The position numbers were made by a program, and so were the translations under genes. From positions 282,605-346,604 of the forward strand of contig NW_020170401.1 in NCBI RefSeq assembly GCF_000524195.1: a stretch of DNA of 64,000 bases, given 5' to 3'. Origin of the DNA: Echinococcus granulosus. Lineage: Eukaryota; Platyhelminthes; Cestoda; Cyclophyllidea; Taeniidae. Shown in pieces: positions 60,589-64,000 of this stretch. A model generated the notes under the pieces. The model worked only from the letters and a program-made list of their open reading frames with translations, made no database searches and was not told the origin of the DNA. The first letter of the stretch is position 1. Every line of letters begins with the position of its first letter.

Positions 60589-60770
60589 ACACAAAGCGTC
60601 ACAATGCAGAGTCCAACCCCCTCCTCCACCACCTCCCCTACCATTCTCACACCTCCGCCTGTTTTTTTAACAAATGCCCACACACCCACGCCTAGCCAAC
60701 GGAAAAGTAAAAGAACCACGTTAAACCTACCGCAGGCACACTTAGCCCTAGCTAGCCAACCAAGAGAAAA
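60589..60770 (+). CDS. Candidate internal exon, Ser/Thr/Pro-rich
   Basis: An acceptor (pyrimidine-rich stretch, branch-like TGACTGAT, then GGTCCAG ending at 60588) is followed by an open frame of 60 codons plus two bases and the donor-like AAAA|GTGAGTAAA at 60771. The peptide is Ser/Thr/Pro-rich in its first half (SPTPSSTTSPTILTPPP) and basic in its second (QRKSKR), as in disordered parts of transcription factors or signalling proteins. It lies about 180 bp right of the last palindrome of the 56.4-60.4 kb cluster. No family is recognised; the call rests on splice signals and composition only. Confidence 0.3.
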
Positions 60771-60774
60771 GTGA

Positions 60775-62165
60775 GTAAACCGGACAAAGTAGAATCAGTG
60801 TTGTCTTGCCTAGGCTAAGAAATATGACGTCATAAAAATTGGGAAAAAGTACTCTTTTCTCCCTTTGTAGTGGCATTTTAATGTTGAAGGAGCCGATCTT
60901 GTGTGTCTTGTGTGGTTGTTTATGTGAAGTCAAATGGCAGGATGGCATAAAATGACGTTTTATTGGGATTATCGTAAGAGGCAATTGCTTATTTAACCAG
61001 ATAGAAATTGAGGTATACTGTGTTTGCTTAATAAGCGTAAGTATGAATCACTAGAATGATTAGTAGACAAGCACATGGAATTAGAATGATATTTATCTCT
61101 TTTATTATGGGACCAACTAAGCCTTCGAGAATTCCCACCGCCAAGTGCGGCAGATGGTGGAAAGTCTGTCTGGTCATGTTCTTCCTCATTCTGGACTCAG
61201 CTGTTGACAAAATGAACGCATTAGTAGCAACCACTGAATCCTCCATTTTCTGCCTTAAAGGACTCAGCATTTGATGTAGAGAACATGGACACTTCAAAGA
61301 GAGGCCACATGTGAAAAAGGCAGTTTCTGTCGCCTGTATTGGAAGATTCGATTTAGCTAGCGATGCTGGAAGGGTACATCCTTCATGGCGTTATGGGTGA
61401 AGCAAAATACACTGCAGCAGAAGCTTTTTTCTGGCAGCTGAAGGTTAATTGATAACCTTCATTCATCTCTCAAAATAAGTCTCAGCCCCTTCCGAATGTC
61501 ACTGAGACGTCCGATGCGGAGTGTTAATCTCAAGGGTCACCAAACATGACGCGAAAAGGAGAAAGGCGGCTAGGGTATGAAATAATGGTAAAGGAATTAC
61601 TTCAAGTGTCTCCGTATCATACTTGTGTAGCGTTTCAATACCTCCAACCAAATATTGAGGCGGTATAAGGAGATGAATTGTGTACCTGTTTTTTGTCCTC
61701 CATCTTCCCCCCTCCCCCTATTCCAATCAAATAAAATGCTACGAAAATTTAAAATTCCTTTCTCCTTCCCCTCCCCACCCCTTTCGAATCCATCATAGCA
61801 CCTGCTGGTGAAAATGACGTGACCACGTGTCCGTTAAGCAGGTGCTCAGGGGAGGGGCCATTCAATTTCAACTGATTGACATATCCACCTGCACTCGGTT
61901 GCCACTACACTGCTGTTCATGGGAATGGGGAGGCGAGGGGAAAGGAATGGACACAATGGCCCCTGATGATAAATTTGCAGCTCTTTTTGGACGCCTGTCT
62001 ACGTTTTATAGACAGTGAGGAAAGTGTTGAAGCATGTTAACCGGAATTGTGAGTTAGCACAAAAATAGTGCCGATTTTGAGTATGACTTTCACATTGATA
62101 TGCTCAAATGATTAAATAGGATTTTCTAAAAGTTTATTTAATTTTGTGATATTTTATGTGTTTAG
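60775..62165. other. Intergenic or intron right of the candidate exon
   Basis: Short frames only. C-rich tracts at about 61708-61720 and 61765-61782 would form G-runs on the minus strand. If the donor at 60771 is real this is intron. Confidence 0.35.
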
Positions 62166-62167
62166 CC

Positions 62168-62320
62168 CTTAGTTTTGGTTTCGTGGCCACTGAGGGCTCC
62201 GGCTTTATACTTCCACCAGGTGGCAGGTCCTCCGAACCATGCCAGAAGTCCCACCCCAGCTGTATTATAGTCGGGCAACACATATTCTGCCCTAATACTG
62301 TCTTTAATTCGCTTTTGAAA
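62168..62320 (+). repeat. Repeat family A, isolated head
   Basis: Begins TTGGTTTCGTGGCCACTGAG and carries ACTTCCACCAGGTGGCAGG, ACCATGCCAGAAGTCCC and ACACATATTCTGCCCTAATA, then leaves the family. Confidence 0.7.
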
Positions 62321-63604
62321 ATACATTGAGAAGACGATAAATTTTAAACGCTTGACTTAGAGCTAATTTGTGCATTCCATTGGAATTAACTTTGGTCTCG
62401 TATTCGGTCCGAAATGTGGCTAATCAGCTACCATAGTCAGAGAGAAATGTCAAGTTTTCATTTCGATTGTTATGGGCAGTAACCGTACAGAAGGGCTGAG
62501 AGGCCGCATGTCAAAAGTGACAGGAGCAGGTGCTCCCATGACTACATCGTTTTCGGTGCTCCAGGCGATTGCTTTTTCAGGTCTGAGCACCACAAGAGCA
62601 TTAAACTGGAATTTTAGCTAAATGTAAACCAGAGACAAAGACAATATAAGGATAGGATTACAGTGATATGACTTCTGATTTGTCAATGGGATTCATTTGT
62701 TCACACCTAAGGCAAACAAATAATATCTTAGTGATCAAATGAGAACATTTAATTTGAGGAAATAATCGTTATTATGATCCACAGCACCTTCTCAATGAGA
62801 CGCAACTTCCTTTTATGTGTCATTTTGATTTCCAAACTCCATTTTCCGCGTGATTGTTGGACGCTAAGAAAAGTAGGAAACAATTGGTGGAAGGCGCATC
62901 AGCAGAGGAGTGCGGAGGATGGAGTGAGGCAGTCTCGGCCACCCCTATGTAAAAATACCTTTACGGGTCAGTTTTGTAGTATTGGGTCTTGCTTTGTGTC
63001 ATCTTGCAAGAACACGAATGTGTATTTCTTCCCACTGACTAACTGACTAGTGCGGAGTAATTTAGAAGACTAGGTTTGCCTATTCACCTTTCAATTGGGT
63101 CTATTCAATATGTCTGCCTGGTCTTCAGCAGGCGAACAGTTCCTTCTGTAATCGGTCACAGGCAAAGCAGGCAGTCTGCATAAGTTCCTTAACTTCCCCC
63201 AACTCTGATTAAAGTTTTGGGGAGAGAAGTTGTTCTCGGAATTCTGGTGGGACGTTTTACTGTCTCACTTTCTCCACGTACTCTACAAATTTGCCGAGAG
63301 GTTACTGAAGCCTAGGGATTGAGTTAAGGATGATTCATAAAACAGACAGGTTTGAATCACACCCATCAGACTCTACTGACATTTGATGGGAGTTGACTAA
63401 AAAGGAGAGGGAAATAGTGGAGCACAACAAAAAACACCTTGCCGATGGATTGGCACCTTAATGATTCATTAGGCTTGCAGATAAACAACCGCATACACGG
63501 TCTAAGTCACTTTTAAATTAAGTAAAGTCTTGCCTAGAACAAAAACGAATAAGTTCATTAGATGTATCCTCAGTGTTTAATTCAAATTTTGTCTTTGTCT
63601 TTCA

Positions 63605-64000
63605 TCACTATTTCATGGCTATAGAGATAGTTCTTAGGACCGTGCCAGGAGCCCCCTAGCCCTTCCGTACGTCCGCAACAGATTTTCTGTCCAACTGTTA
63701 TGGCTTTTTTCGCTTTTAGAAGGTCTTAGGGTGCTGCACTGGTGGCTTTGGAAAGCGAGCCCAATCCCAAAGAGCAACTACTCTGATATCTCCAGTTGAA
63801 TGCTAACCCTTAAGTTGACAAAGAAGAGCATATTTTGGAGAATCAGAGGATCTGTGGCGCCTACCCACGTCAGCTACCCCAGTTCTGCGTTTTGCAGAAA
63901 TGCTATTAACAGATGCAGTGACACTAGCCGTGAACTATCCGGGATTGTTCCTTACGGAGCTGTTTACAGCACCTGGGTGAGGGTGTTAATGAAGTGAACA
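63605..64000 (+). repeat. Repeat family A, head plus body, cut by the window edge
   Basis: Decayed head (CGTGCCAGGAGCCCCCTAGC, CCTTCCGTACGTCCGCAAC) and well-kept body (AGCGAGCCCAATCCCAAAGA, CCCAGTTCTGCGTTTTGCAG, ACTAGCCGTGAACTATCCGG, GGTGTTAATGAAGTGAACA). The unit continues past the right edge. Confidence 0.75.

Overview
This is a stretch of a large, repeat-rich animal genome containing one protein gene that can be named with confidence. On the minus strand, about 31.6-35.4 kb, one uninterrupted exon encodes a Roundabout (Robo) axon-guidance receptor: five Ig domains, three fibronectin-III domains, one membrane helix and a short cytoplasmic tail carrying a CC1-type PYATxxLI motif and an Ena/VASP-type proline run. 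The divergence of the protein, the low gene density and the many decayed repeats would suit a flatworm, perhaps a large-genome tapeworm. That assignment is inference; nothing here proves it. Two runs of exactly 100 N are assembly gaps (3316-3415 and 26949-27048).

Left part (1-31 kb): intergenic or intronic DNA without a convincing gene. It holds several copies of dispersed repeat family A, two direct copies of family B (about 1.0-1.67 kb and 7.3-8.0 kb), a GGAT-type tetranucleotide tract near 19.2 kb and one assembly gap flanked by a strict 16-bp palindrome.

Centre (31-42 kb): Robo, its upstream splice acceptor with a tiny upstream ORF, then a G-rich, CpG-containing stretch (38.3-38.9 kb) and a cluster of three CCAAT boxes (40.73-40.77 kb). 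The cluster lies just before a short open frame and a well-formed candidate exon on the plus strand, so it may be a promoter, possibly bidirectional, between Robo and an unknown rightward gene.

Right part (42-64 kb): a long inverted repeat (family C, arms of about 1.45 kb at 42.2-43.64 and 46.81-48.30 kb) whose central 239 bp are almost identical while the flanks are clearly diverged; more family A copies, of which the longest ones end with a second direct copy of their own first ~150 bp; a decayed reverse-transcriptase fragment near 51.95 kb; and, from 56.4 to 60.4 kb, six perfect GTCAC-N6-GTGAC palindromes next to a plausible plus-strand exon at 60.59-60.77 kb.

The most unusual signals are the fixed-spacing palindrome family, the sharply bounded near-identical core of the inverted repeat, and the head-duplicating architecture of family A.
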